A DNA stretch of 64,000 bases from a virus. This document shows, piece after piece, positions 41,005 to 48,804 of the stretch. The translations under genes were made by a program, and so were the position numbers. The DNA is taken from positions 1 through 64,000 of the IMG/VR virus record IMGVR_UViG_3300045258_000102. One strand, 5' to 3'. The notes under the pieces were generated by a model. It had not been told where the DNA came from and did no database searches. It saw only the letters and a program-made list of their open reading frames with translations. Within the stretch, counting starts at the first letter, position 1; every line of letters starts with the position of its first letter.

Positions 41005-41304
41005 GGGGTATTCCATCGGGTCGGGCGCAGGTTTGTCGATGAACGACCAGAGGCGCTCACGATCGGCGAAATAAAGTGGCGTGCCGTCGGGGACATTGGA
41101 GACGCCGCCCGAAAGAATGGCGCAGCCCTCGTATGAATCAGGTGGCGGGACTGGAACGTCGCCGCGGAGCACCAGCGAGTGGACGTCGCGAGGATGCAGC
41201 TTCACCTTCGGCCGACGTCGGACCCTGATCTCATCCCGCACCAGCAGCCAGCAGAGGGCCAGTGCGAAGGCACCGGCGATCACGAGGTAGGTCACGGTTC
41301 GCAT
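40987..41304 (-). CDS. Single-span membrane protein
   Basis: 105 residues. AAGGGAGTCTTTGAA precedes ATG 41304. One hydrophobic helix at 4-22 (TYLVIAGAFALALCWLLV), then a basic stretch (RVRRRPKVK) and a soluble domain ending PDPMEYPSAVGW. Last gene of the minus-strand right block, in the region of small membrane proteins. Function unknown. Confidence 0.6.
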   Translation of the reverse strand: MRTVTYLVIAGAFALALCWLLVRDEIRVRRRPKVKLHPRDVHSLVLRGDVPVPPPDSYEGCAILSGGVSNVPDGTPLYFADRERLWSFIDKPAPDPMEYPSAVGW

Positions 41305-41317
41305 TTCAAAGACTCCC

Positions 41318-41842
41318 TTACGTTGGCCGGAGGTGCATCAACGCCGACATGACACCGATCGCGGCCAGCACGATCCCTGACATCACGCCGAGCACGGCGA
41401 TAATCAGGCCACGGCTCTCGGTAACGCCGGTCGTCTTCCCCTCGCCGGTGGTGATTCGAGATTTGACGTCGTCGATCTTCTCGTTCAGGCCATCGAGCTG
41501 CTTGGTAACTGCCTTCTCGCTCTTGTCGATCGCCAGCGCGCTGCTCTTGTTTTGTTCGGCGTTGGCTTCCTTGACGGCTTGCAGTGCGTCCTCGACCGCC
41601 TTCTCGCTGTTGTCGAATCGCTTGTCCGTGCTGCGAAAGCGTTCGTCGAAAATCTTCTCGAGGTTCTGTATGGCAAGGTCAACTGAGGCGTGGCGCAACT
41701 CGATGGCCTTGTCCATGCCATCCAAGCGGGCGAAGACGACGTCGCGAAGCGCGCCAACCGCCACTTTCAACTGCTCGGTGGCCAGGACCGTGGGGTCCGG
41801 CTTGACCACCGCCGCCGCAGATTCCCGACCGTCGCCCTCCAT
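41318..41842 (-). CDS. Coiled-coil protein with C-terminal membrane anchor
   Basis: 174 residues. Residues 25-130 are long charged helices (VVFARLDGMDKAIELRHASV, DALQAVKEANAEQNKSSA), and residues 146-168 are a hydrophobic span (LIIAVLGVMSGIVLAAIGVM). A tail-anchored coiled coil in the lysis region could be a spanin-like or holin-partner protein. The LRDVVFARLDGMDKA motif recurs in uncharacterised phage proteins. Confidence 0.6.
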   Translation of the reverse strand: MEGDGRESAAAVVKPDPTVLATEQLKVAVGALRDVVFARLDGMDKAIELRHASVDLAIQNLEKIFDERFRSTDKRFDNSEKAVEDALQAVKEANAEQNKSSALAIDKSEKAVTKQLDGLNEKIDDVKSRITTGEGKTTGVTESRGLIIAVLGVMSGIVLAAIGVMSALMHLRPT

Positions 41843-41857
41843 CGGCCCACCCCCGGA

Positions 41858-42085
41858 TCAGTGAATGACGACGCCACCGCCGCGGTTCCAGCCGCCGAAG
41901 ACTGGGAAGCCGCCGCCCTGTAGCAACCCCAGAAACACGAGCAGCAGAATGAGTCCGATGATCAACCAAACAATCTGCTTGATCGGATCAGGGATCGGAA
42001 GTTGCGCCATGATCAAACGCACCACCCAAATCACAATCAAAAGAACGACGCAGCCGATTAAAAACGCGATAAGCCACGAGATCAT
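41858..42085 (-). CDS. Two-span small membrane protein, holin-like
   Basis: 75 residues, two strong hydrophobic spans (ISWLIAFLIGCVVLLIVIWV and IVWLIIGLILLLVFLGL) joined by PIPDPIKQ, then a Gly-rich end. This plan recurs in a widespread small phage membrane family. With its place among lysis-region genes it is the best holin candidate here; that role is inferred. Confidence 0.6.
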   Translation of the reverse strand: MISWLIAFLIGCVVLLIVIWVVRLIMAQLPIPDPIKQIVWLIIGLILLLVFLGLLQGGGFPVFGGWNRGGGVVIH

Positions 42086-42114
42086 TGTTCTACCCTCTGT
42101 TTGTTTGAGCGGTT

Positions 42115-42591
42115 CTATCTGGGCGCCGGCGCTTCAGGCGCGGCAGCTGGGAAAACAACCGGCTGCACCGGCTGAATCGCTTTGTTTTCGTTAATCTTCT
42201 CGAGCGTGGTCGCGATCGAGCGCAGCAGGTCGTTGTTCTCGGTCTTCTTCTCAGCCACGGCCTGCAGCTCGTGCGTGTTCTGATCGAGCGACCGGACTAA
42301 GACATCGTGCTGCTGAGACACGTCGTGGAGCGCCAGTGTGTTCGCCTGGACGACGTCGGTCAACTTTTCTCGAACGAACCTCTCGCCTTCGGCCACGCGG
42401 GTATCCAGCTTGTTGAACTGCAGCGTGCCGACGTAGATGAAGAAGATGGCAATGCCTGCGAACAGACCCCAGCGCTTCGCAACTTCCAGTAGCATGGCGG
42501 CCTGATGCTCCTTCGTGCTGACGATGTCCGAGAGGATGCCGCCGCGACCAGATGTTTCCTCGGTAACATTTAGTTTTGATTTGGTCGTCAT
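42115..42591 (-). CDS. Membrane-anchored coiled-coil protein
   Basis: 158 residues from ATG 42591 (ATGA overlap). One hydrophobic span at about 41-58 (WGLFAGIAIFFIYVGTL), then a periplasmic-type helix to about 140 (NTLALHDVSQQHDVLVRSLD) and a Pro/Ala tail (APEAPAPR). No enzyme motif. With its neighbours it may bridge the membranes. Confidence 0.6.
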   Translation of the reverse strand: MTTKSKLNVTEETSGRGGILSDIVSTKEHQAAMLLEVAKRWGLFAGIAIFFIYVGTLQFNKLDTRVAEGERFVREKLTDVVQANTLALHDVSQQHDVLVRSLDQNTHELQAVAEKKTENNDLLRSIATTLEKINENKAIQPVQPVVFPAAAPEAPAPR

Positions 42592-42920
42592 TCGCCGTAC
42601 CCTCCATCCTCCATCGGCTTCTGCGGCGGATGCTTGCTGGCGGTGATCGCCTTCGCGGATGCCAACTTGTCTTCCATGCCGGCGACAATTGCGCGAGCTT
42701 CCCGAACGCCTGGGCCCGGATGCCCGTCGCCACGCTCGAGCTGATCGCGGAGCTTCACCATGTCGTCTTGCAGATCGCTCAGCTTCTTGTCGACTCTGCT
42801 GCGCTGGTCGATGTACCAACGGGTCACGTGGTACGCGGTCGCGAACAGCCCGAGGACTGCGATGATCCACGCGGGCACAGAATCCACCCAAGTACCTAAG
42901 ATCCGGAACGGGCTAGCCAT
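42588..42920 (-). CDS. Small membrane protein
   Basis: 110 residues from ATG 42920, which overlaps the upstream stop in ATGGCTAG; earlier in-frame starts at 42932 (ATG) and 42953 (TTG) are possible. One span at about 15-32 (VPAWIIAVLGLFATAYHV), then a charged coil (VDKKLSDLQDDMVKLRDQ) and a Gly/Pro-rich end. Translated with the two genes around it. Confidence 0.6.
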   Translation of the reverse strand: MASPFRILGTWVDSVPAWIIAVLGLFATAYHVTRWYIDQRSRVDKKLSDLQDDMVKLRDQLERGDGHPGPGVREARAIVAGMEDKLASAKAITASKHPPQKPMEDGGYGE

Positions 42921-43119
42921 TGTGCGGTTCATATCGTTCAAGTCGGCGATCAATGAGTCGCTCGAGATTCTCTACGGCGTGGCCTTCGCTGAAACCCTCG
43001 GCGCTAAGTGCGTCGAGGCTGAAATAATCGTTCTCCTGAGAGGCTGTCGCGACAACTGGCATGGCTACGTCGTGCTGCGGCCTGACTTCGATGTTGTAGC
43101 CGCGATAAGGTATCCCCAC
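42913..43119 (-). CDS. Hypothetical small protein
   Basis: 68 residues from GTG 43119, preceded by TGGGGGCGGACC; an ATG-led frame exists upstream but adds a Cys/Arg-rich shadow. PYRGYNIEVRPQHDVAMPVV is a compact beta opening found in many small phage proteins; a helical end follows (GHAVENLERLIDRRLERYE). Soluble. Confidence 0.55.
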   Translation of the reverse strand: MGIPYRGYNIEVRPQHDVAMPVVATASQENDYFSLDALSAEGFSEGHAVENLERLIDRRLERYEPHNG

Positions 43120-43201
43120 GGTCCGCCCCCAACAGGCCGGCCGACGTGCTGAGCAGGCGATACGCAACACGTCGACCGGATTCGGTTGGCTCAGGGAGTG
43201 T

Positions 43202-43798
43202 CTACTGCTCGGTCACAGGGCCGGCCGAAATCTCGATGGTCGCCGCTGCTCCGGCCGTAACGTCCACCTCCTCGCTGCCGGCGAAGTCGACACCGCCGAT
43301 TGTGGCCTTGACGGAGACCATCGCGGCACCGATCGGGGCAACGGCCGAAACTTCGCAGTTCATGCCGTCAGCCGTGACGGCCAGCGCGATCATCTCGGTG
43401 TTGTCGGCAAACCATTCCGGCGGTGCATCCGGCGTGGCTGTCGTGGGTTGGCCCTTGGCGTCCTTGAACGCGAGGGACAGGGTAACTTTTTGCGAGTCGG
43501 TGATTGTGATGACGCCCATGATTTCTCCTTGAAATGAGGATTGGTACTGAGGTGTTAAAGTGACGGGTGATTTCAATTGACTGATCGGTCCAGCGCGGAA
43601 GTAAATGCCGAGCTCGTCCGTGTTGCCGCAAGACTCTTCGATCTTGGCAATGACCGCGGCTTGGTTCTTGCCGGCCTGTTCGCCAAGATCGGTGATTCCT
43701 TGAGCCGTCTTAGTCGACGACGCGTTGACCGCCTTCGTCAGCTGGTTGACCGCCTTCAGGATGTCCGAGTTGGAAACAAGCATGTTGAAGAGTCCCAT
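43202..43798 (-). CDS. Coiled-coil plus Ig-like protein, perhaps two genes in one frame
   Basis: 198 residues open. Residues 1-58 are a helical coil (NQLTKAVNASSTKTAQGITD). Residues 95-198 are a small Ig-like domain (ITITDSQKVTLSLAFKDAKG, then GMNCEVSAVAPIGAAMVSV). Between them lies a stretch with little character, and a strong ribosome site (AAGGAGAAATC) sits before an in-frame ATG at 43519. The Ig part may be made alone from 43519 (105 residues) as well as fused. Beta domains of this type occur on virions and in secreted proteins. Confidence 0.6.
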   Translation of the reverse strand: MGLFNMLVSNSDILKAVNQLTKAVNASSTKTAQGITDLGEQAGKNQAAVIAKIEESCGNTDELGIYFRAGPISQLKSPVTLTPQYQSSFQGEIMGVITITDSQKVTLSLAFKDAKGQPTTATPDAPPEWFADNTEMIALAVTADGMNCEVSAVAPIGAAMVSVKATIGGVDFAGSEEVDVTAGAAATIEISAGPVTEQ

Positions 43799-43820
43799 AG
43801 TTACTGAAAGTTTTGAGGGA

Positions 43821-44636
43821 TTACTTGCCGGCCGGTCGCTTATCGAGGCCCTTTTCCTTGAGCAGCGCCGCCACGTCGTCTACGTGGAGACAATCGCACA
43901 TGCAGGCTCCTGTCCGTGCCTCTTGGATCGGTGCGATGACGCCGTTGCAGTAGTCATTGCCAGGTGCTGCGCTGTGAAGCACGCCGGCTGCTGTGATTTG
44001 TCCGTCGTTGCCAAGTTGCACGATCTTGTCGCCGTTCTTAGCTTCACGGCCGTTTCGGTAGTGCATGTTCTTGTTCCTTGTGGTTGTCGTAAGAAGGCCG
44101 CCGCGTCCGCTCGTGACAGTCGCGACGGCCGGGGGAGGAGAGTTAAAGTTCAGTCTTGCAAATTCTCCATGAAGCTCCTTTGCTGCCAGGTCGTAGGCAG
44201 CGCCTGCCTCTTCGGCGGAGTCGAAATATCCAATGCACCTACGCGTGCCATTGGCACCGATTCGGGCCGCCCATTTTTTCTGATACTTGTGGTAGTCGAC
44301 TCCCCTAAATCCAGACGTGTTTTTGTTGCAAAGTCTCGAGTTTTGCCGATTCTCTGAGTAGGTTGCGCGGCGTAGATTGTTGAGCCTGTTATCCAGGCCA
44401 GATCCGTTTTTGTGGTCGGTGTTCTTGCTCGGTTCAATACCAGCCAGCTTGAGAATCTCCCTGTGCATCCTAACGGTCCCTCGTCGACCGTTTTGCGTCC
44501 TGAGGTTTCGGGTTGCGTAGTACACGTACCCATTCCGCTGGCGAGTCGCGTACCATTTGTATTTATTTAATTCCTCGTAAAATTCGTCATCGACGATGGC
44601 CTGCTTGCCCTGTGTCAATTCGATATACTTTGTCAC
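43821..44636 (-). CDS. HNH-AP2 homing endonuclease fused to a phage protein
   Basis: 271 residues open from GTG 44636 (AAAAAGGAGAACTCAAC ahead). Residues 1-100 are an HNH homing enzyme (RMHREILKLAGIEPSKNTDH, then NRLNNLRRATYSENRQNSR); residues 108-162 are an AP2 DNA-binding domain (GFRGVDYHKYQKKWAARIG, then GEFARLNF). From residue 191 a different, usually free-standing phage protein begins (MHYRNGREAKNGDKIVQLGN, ending EKGLDKRPAGK), with its own start at 44066 and AAGGAACAAGAAC ahead. No stop lies between. Either the endonuclease was inserted in frame, or translation restarts at 44066 to give the 81-residue protein. Confidence 0.8.
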   Translation of the reverse strand: MTKYIELTQGKQAIVDDEFYEELNKYKWYATRQRNGYVYYATRNLRTQNGRRGTVRMHREILKLAGIEPSKNTDHKNGSGLDNRLNNLRRATYSENRQNSRLCNKNTSGFRGVDYHKYQKKWAARIGANGTRRCIGYFDSAEEAGAAYDLAAKELHGEFARLNFNSPPPAVATVTSGRGGLLTTTTRNKNMHYRNGREAKNGDKIVQLGNDGQITAAGVLHSAAPGNDYCNGVIAPIQEARTGACMCDCLHVDDVAALLKEKGLDKRPAGK

Positions 44637-44666
44637 GTTGAGTTCTCCTTTTTAGAACTTGACCAC

Positions 44667-44695
44667 GGCCCCGGACGTTGCCACGTCGCGGGGCC
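44667..44695 (-). promoter_or_regulatory. Strong hairpin ahead of the HNH-AP2 gene
   Basis: GGCCCCG / CGGGGCC plus inner GACGT / ACGTC (12 bp with one unpaired base, 4-base loop) lies 30 bases upstream of GTG 44636. No T run follows. It may limit endonuclease expression or be the end of the upstream Cys-rich gene transcript. Confidence 0.45.
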
Positions 44696-44709
44696 ATTTT
44701 CTTTCATCC

Positions 44710-45180
44710 TTATTGTCGCGAGGCGGCAACTGAGCCTGGATTCGGCTCGAGATCAGGGGCCAGTCGCCGCACGGTAACAATCGCCGGGTGACCGACATGC
44801 CTAGCCACTGGATCTGACGGCCGGTCGTTCTGGCTCGACTTCGGAGCCTCGCCAGCTGCGCATCCGCACGAAGGCTCGCTTTCAATCCCGCATGAGGGCT
44901 CAACTCCGCAGCTCGCTTCGCCACAACTAGCCTCGGACGACGCTGGATGCAGTCGAGCGCGAATCCTGGCGAGGATGCCTAAGCCGGCGCCACCGCGTGC
45001 CCCGCGGAAGCCGACCTGCCAATTTGGGTTGTACATCGGGCCACTAATGCCGCCGTGATCGACGCCGCAGCTGCCGCTCGAGCATTGGCCGCCCGAGCAG
45101 GCGATCGCAGGCGTTGTCACGAAGCAGCACACGGCGAGGAGCGCCACGGCCGCAAATAAGATGCACGAAAGTCTACACAT
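44710..45180 (-). CDS. Secreted Cys-rich protein
   Basis: 156 residues. Signal peptide at 1-27 (LSCILFAAVALLAVCCFVTT, cleavage near PAIAC, which could also be a lipobox-like site). Residues 29-115 have about 12 cysteines, with short repeats built on S-C-G-x-E (ASCGEASCGVEPSCG). Such Ser-Cys-Gly tails are common in planctomycete exported proteins. Located directly behind the thioredoxin-like gene, whose CxxC could act on its disulfides. Confidence 0.65.
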   Translation of the reverse strand: MCRLSCILFAAVALLAVCCFVTTPAIACSGGQCSSGSCGVDHGGISGPMYNPNWQVGFRGARGGAGLGILARIRARLHPASSEASCGEASCGVEPSCGIESEPSCGCAAGEAPKSSQNDRPSDPVARHVGHPAIVTVRRLAPDLEPNPGSVAASRQ

Positions 45181-45195
45181 GAGAATCTCCTTTGT

Positions 45196-46023
45196 TCACA
45201 AGGACTTGAGGGTTGCGAGAAAATCGTTTGGATTGGCCGGTGGGCGAAAGCCTGGAACGCTGGATTTGCCCGGCTCAAAGACGAAGGCGACCGGGATCCG
45301 GCTCGCGCCAAACTGCCTGGCCGTCTGCGGGTACTGGTCGACATCGATCAGACAGAAAACCAGATTGTCGGCGATGTACTGCTTGAGCGTCGGATCGGCC
45401 AGCGTCTGGTTCTCGATTGGCTTGCACCAGCTGCACCACGTGGCCGTGAAGAGTAGCAGCACCTTACGCCCACTCATCTTCGCGGCAGCCGTGGCTGAAG
45501 CTAGGTCGTCGTACCGCTCGCGCAGCTGCGGCTCTGGTGGCTTCTCAGCGGCCTTGGTTTCGTAGCTGGCGAGCTGGGCTTTGAGTTCGACGTTCTCTTG
45601 TTTGACGATCTTGTAGGCCGCCGACAGCGAATTATCCATCAGTTCGAGCTGATTGTACTGAGCTTGGAGCTCGGCCAGCTGTTTCTTAATGTCGGCGTTT
45701 TGCTGCTTTAAGTCATCCATTTCCTTGGTATTGAAATCTATAGCCCCCAGCCGCAACCGCCACTCGGTACGGGCTTGCGTCGGTGCTCCCGCCGTCTCGG
45801 TCTGCTTGTTTCCCAGTGGGCCAACGTAGTCCCCGGGTCCCCAGCCGCCGTCCGGACTCCATGCGTGTGTTGGCGCGTAAGTATGCTCGCCGGCCGGCGC
45901 TGCTGGTTGGTCGACGACTTGGTCACCAACGAGCGGCACGGGAGCCAGCGGCAGCGGGAACAGCAGGTGCGCGGCGACGAATGCGATGCAGGCAGCCAGG
46001 GCGGTGTTGAGCGCGAGTTTCAT
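45196..46023 (-). CDS. Membrane-anchored thioredoxin-like protein
   Basis: 275 residues. N-terminal signal anchor at 4-25 (ALNTALAACIAFVAAHLLFP), a long linker, a coiled coil at about 100-152 (MDDLKQQNADIKKQLAELQA) and a thioredoxin fold at 165-275 with LLFTATWCSWCKP (Cys197, Cys200) and cis-Pro in SRIPVAFVFEPG. The domain would face the periplasm and make or break disulfides. ATGA overlap with the upstream HNH gene. Thioredoxins in phages are usually cytosolic; an anchored one next to a papain-like enzyme is unusual. Confidence 0.75.
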   Translation of the reverse strand: MKLALNTALAACIAFVAAHLLFPLPLAPVPLVGDQVVDQPAAPAGEHTYAPTHAWSPDGGWGPGDYVGPLGNKQTETAGAPTQARTEWRLRLGAIDFNTKEMDDLKQQNADIKKQLAELQAQYNQLELMDNSLSAAYKIVKQENVELKAQLASYETKAAEKPPEPQLRERYDDLASATAAAKMSGRKVLLLFTATWCSWCKPIENQTLADPTLKQYIADNLVFCLIDVDQYPQTARQFGASRIPVAFVFEPGKSSVPGFRPPANPNDFLATLKSL

Positions 46024-46532
46024 GCTGCAAACCTCCGCTTGCGATTGGCAATCCGCCAGATCGTGGTTTTGGCGACGCCATATTTCTCAGCGAGGTCTTT
46101 CCGAAGCTCGCCGGCTGCAAGGGCTGCGCGGACTTCGTCGACCTGAGCATCCGTAAGTTTCGCCGTTGGGTGCGACTCGCCACGTGGCATTACACCGAGC
46201 CGCCGGTTGTCGGCGTAGTTTTCTGCCGGCGTCCCCCACTTCAGGTTCTCGAGACGACAATCTGTTTTCTTGCCGTTCAGGTGGCGGCATTGCATTCCTT
46301 CTGGACAAGGCCCGGCGAACGACGTCAGCACCAAGCGATGTACGCGGAAGGTTTTGTATTTGCACGGCTCCGTCGAGAGATTGACGCTAAGGTAGCCTTT
46401 CTCGTTCACAGCTGGCTTCTTGATCTTCCAGGGGATCGGACGACGCCGCGTTGAGATGCAGGTCCAGACGCTGCCGTCGTTGCCTACGCGGTAACCGGGG
46501 TGGCCAGGGATGTCGCGGTATTCAACGTCCAT
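46020..46532 (-). CDS. NUMOD4-HNH homing endonuclease
   Basis: 170 residues. YRDIPGHPGYRVGNDGSVWT is NUMOD4, FRVHRLVLTSFAGPCPEGMQ plus CRHLNGKKTDCRLENLKWG is the HNH core, and TDAQVDEVRAALAAGELRKD with AEKYGVAKTTIWRIANRKR is a C-terminal DNA-reading HTH. Same architecture as 39660-40280 but shorter. Its stop overlaps the thioredoxin start, so it sits tightly inside the protease-thioredoxin string, most likely as an invader. Confidence 0.9.
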   Translation of the reverse strand: MDVEYRDIPGHPGYRVGNDGSVWTCISTRRRPIPWKIKKPAVNEKGYLSVNLSTEPCKYKTFRVHRLVLTSFAGPCPEGMQCRHLNGKKTDCRLENLKWGTPAENYADNRRLGVMPRGESHPTAKLTDAQVDEVRAALAAGELRKDLAEKYGVAKTTIWRIANRKRRFAA

Positions 46533-46540
46533 CTGCTTAT

Positions 46541-47329
46541 TTACGCAACGCTATTTTCAATGGCAGCGACCCTGCCGGCCTCGTCGAACTTGGAATACGC
46601 GTCGCTGAGAATGAAGTATCCGTTCACACCGTAGCTGCTTCCCCAACTATTGCGCCCCTTATAGACCCAGCGCTTCTTTGCGTCGTCCCACGCCAATCCG
46701 ACAAGGATAATTTCATGTTGCCAACGCGGAATTCCGACGGTGACCGCTTGGTTCTGCACCAGCGACGATCTGATCAGCTGGTGGTCATCCGGCTCGAATT
46801 CTTCGTAGGTCGTGATCCGGTGAAGGCTGGCGTTTTGGACGATTTCTGGTGTAGCAACGCCTTTGAATTGCATCGGCGGCCACATCGCCTCGACGCATGT
46901 GCCATTCTCGGCGCACCACTTCACGTCTTGGATACCGGAGCCGCCTTCGTTTCTTCCGTGCTTGATTTGAGAGCATGGGTAGAACGACGAGAGAATCTTT
47001 ACTGGCGCGCCAGTTTCGACAATAGCTAGTTCCATGCCGTGCACCGGCGCATGACCCCAGCAATATGAACTCGATTTTTGGTCCTTGGGCGGCAGGCCGG
47101 CGCGGTCGGCGATGTCGCACATCCACGACTTATTCGTCGTCTTATCCTTGGCTGCCTCATCGATTTCCTTGTCAGTCAGCCGCTTGATCGTCGGCGCCTG
47201 CGCACACTTCAATCCATTGAGCGGGAACGCTTGGTAGTCGCGCTCGACGTATCCTGTGCCGTGATCCCTGAGCTCGGCCGGCCGGGCGTAGGCTTCGTCA
47301 ACGACTGGCAGTCCGTCGATAGTCTTCAT
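46541..47329 (-). CDS. Papain-like (C1-type) cysteine peptidase
   Basis: 262 residues from ATG 47329 (ATGA overlap; a longer frame upstream lies inside the next gene). Active-site pattern in order: Gln84 and Cys90 in QKSSSYCWGHAP, His205 in RWQHEIILVGLAWDD, Asn227 in VYKGRNSWGSSYG, and the closing YFILSDAYSKF. A complete papain core without a signal peptide or long propeptide. In a phage such an enzyme could act on host protein or peptide cross-links at lysis, or on virion proteins. Its extra cysteines (Cys42, Cys71, Cys119, Cys139, Cys145) suggest disulfides. Confidence 0.85.
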   Translation of the reverse strand: MKTIDGLPVVDEAYARPAELRDHGTGYVERDYQAFPLNGLKCAQAPTIKRLTDKEIDEAAKDKTTNKSWMCDIADRAGLPPKDQKSSSYCWGHAPVHGMELAIVETGAPVKILSSFYPCSQIKHGRNEGGSGIQDVKWCAENGTCVEAMWPPMQFKGVATPEIVQNASLHRITTYEEFEPDDHQLIRSSLVQNQAVTVGIPRWQHEIILVGLAWDDAKKRWVYKGRNSWGSSYGVNGYFILSDAYSKFDEAGRVAAIENSVA

Positions 47330-47724
47330 CTTGCGTACTTTCGAATAAGTGCCTCGGCCGATTTCTCGTCCGCCGGCAACGCCGCTGAACCGGTGATCTT
47401 TTTTGCCGTGCCGACGGTCAGCCAATCCGGGGACTTGCGGCCAGGGTCATCCATCAGGGCTTTGAATTCTGGTTGGTCGTCGTTGAATGTGGCCACCGAA
47501 CTAACGATTCGATAGCGCCCCTTGCCGATCTCCGCGTCGCATACGTCGAGGAACGCCTGGTTGTCCAGAAACTTCGGCTTGTCGTCCACGTCGTAGGTTA
47601 CGACGGCGCTCGGCTTGCCGAAGATTGTTCCGTTCGGAGGGGTGGCGCCGTGCGGCTGCAGGATGTGCACCAGCCCCACAAAGATGACCGCGAGAGCGAT
47701 TTGAACGCGCAAGAGCTTCAGCAT
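47326..47724 (-). CDS. Single-span membrane protein
   Basis: 132 residues. A signal anchor at 5-24 (LRVQIALAVIFVGLVHILQ) precedes a small soluble domain (SAVVTYDVDDKPKFLDNQAF, then DWLTVGTAKKITGS). Translationally coupled to the papain-like gene through ATGA. It may hold or deliver that enzyme. No known family. Confidence 0.6.
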   Translation of the reverse strand: MLKLLRVQIALAVIFVGLVHILQPHGATPPNGTIFGKPSAVVTYDVDDKPKFLDNQAFLDVCDAEIGKGRYRIVSSVATFNDDQPEFKALMDDPGRKSPDWLTVGTAKKITGSAALPADEKSAEALIRKYAR

Positions 47725-47731
47725 GTGGCAC

Positions 47732-47812
47732 CTATTGTTGCACCGTGTCGAAGTGCTGGATGATCTTCACGAGCACTACGATGATCAGGATGCTTGTGAC
47801 GAATCCGAACAT
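47732..47812 (-). CDS. 26-residue membrane peptide
   Basis: MFGFVTSILIIVVLVKIIQH plus FDTVQQ: a single hydrophobic helix. TGAGGCAAATATC before ATG 47812 is a fair ribosome site, and it fills the gap between two genes at 7 and 10 bases. Very short but well placed. Could be an antiholin or regulatory peptide. Confidence 0.55.
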   Translation of the reverse strand: MFGFVTSILIIVVLVKIIQHFDTVQQ

Positions 47813-47822
47813 GATATTTGCC

Positions 47823-48002
47823 TCAGCAACAGAAATAGATCACGGCTCCGATGACGCTGACCACGATCAGCACAACGGAGCCGATCAAGTACCACTTGGC
47901 GCCGCGGCCCGGGTCGTCGGCCGGATTGTGGACAAAGCGACCTGTCGCCGGGTCGTGGAGCGGAGCGCTATGTTCGGGGTGTGGGTGTTGTTCGGCGGTC
48001 AT
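47823..48002 (-). CDS. Small membrane protein
   Basis: 59 residues from ATG 48002 (GGGGTAAAGCC ahead). A His/Pro/Asp-rich N-terminal half (EQHPHPEHSAPLHDPATG), then one span (WYLIGSVVLIVVSVIGAVIY) ending CC. His-rich and terminal Cys-Cys features could bind metal. Starts 4 bases after the NlpC/P60 stop. Confidence 0.6.
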   Translation of the reverse strand: MTAEQHPHPEHSAPLHDPATGRFVHNPADDPGRGAKWYLIGSVVLIVVSVIGAVIYFCC

Positions 48003-48006
48003 GGCT

Positions 48007-48804
48007 TTACCCCGGGTAAATGGCGACTTTGATCGGCGAATAGAGCAGTGACTCGAACATGTCGGCCGGCGTGGTGAGGTATGGCGATCGACTCGGCACG
48101 GGATCGCAACCGCCGGCAACATCCCATTGCTTCTGGGCGTCGGAGCAGTACGGCGGGTACTTGGCAAAGTAGGCGTCGACGTCCTTGCGCTTGCGGAGCC
48201 AGATGAAATACGCCAGTTCTCGGAAGCCGACAATATGCGTGAGGGCCTCGAAGCCGACGGCCAGCCGACCATAGGGCGTCCCGACCAACGCCAGCGCGGC
48301 GTCGACAGCTTTCCGCGTGTCGAACTCGGGGAACTTGGCGTGGTTGATCGGCGCCACGTAGTACTTTCCCGGGTTGTCGCCGACCTCGTCCTCGAAGTTC
48401 TTGTTCCGGCCCCCGTGGAATTCGACGACATCAAGCAAGCGGATCTCGCCGCTGCGTCTCCGCTGCAGCATTCCCGCGTGCGACACGCCGGAAAATGTGC
48501 CAATTCGTATTGCGTACGAATGGAAGGCGGTGCCGGCGTACCACATTCCCCAGGCTGAAGTAATCGACGGCGCGATGTCGCTATAGCGCGCGGCGTAATG
48601 GGTTGGCGCGTCTGGGTGCCAATTTGGCCCGACGCGAAACTTGTCGGCCAGCACGCCGTAGTCCTCGAACAGTCGCTCGTGTGAGAACACGCTCTCACTC
48701 GACGCTTCGAGCGGCAGCCGTGGCAAACTCGCGAAGTGGTCGGTGCCGATCATGCTGTTGGCGGCGATCCAAAGCCTGGCGAAGAGGAGTGCGCGGGAGT
48801 TCAT
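48007..48804 (-). CDS. YiiX-like NlpC/P60 cysteine peptidase
   Basis: 265 residues. Permuted NlpC/P60 order: His109 in GVSHAGML, an acidic or polar partner in LLDVVEFHGG, and Cys220 in PPYCSDAQKQW, as in YiiX/YebB enzymes. N-terminal helix 4-17 is weakly hydrophobic and is not a clear signal peptide. These enzymes cut peptide or acyl bonds in peptidoglycan or modify lipids. Best endolysin candidate in the window by position, but the permuted family also has other roles. Confidence 0.65.
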   Translation of the reverse strand: MNSRALLFARLWIAANSMIGTDHFASLPRLPLEASSESVFSHERLFEDYGVLADKFRVGPNWHPDAPTHYAARYSDIAPSITSAWGMWYAGTAFHSYAIRIGTFSGVSHAGMLQRRRSGEIRLLDVVEFHGGRNKNFEDEVGDNPGKYYVAPINHAKFPEFDTRKAVDAALALVGTPYGRLAVGFEALTHIVGFRELAYFIWLRKRKDVDAYFAKYPPYCSDAQKQWDVAGGCDPVPSRSPYLTTPADMFESLLYSPIKVAIYPG

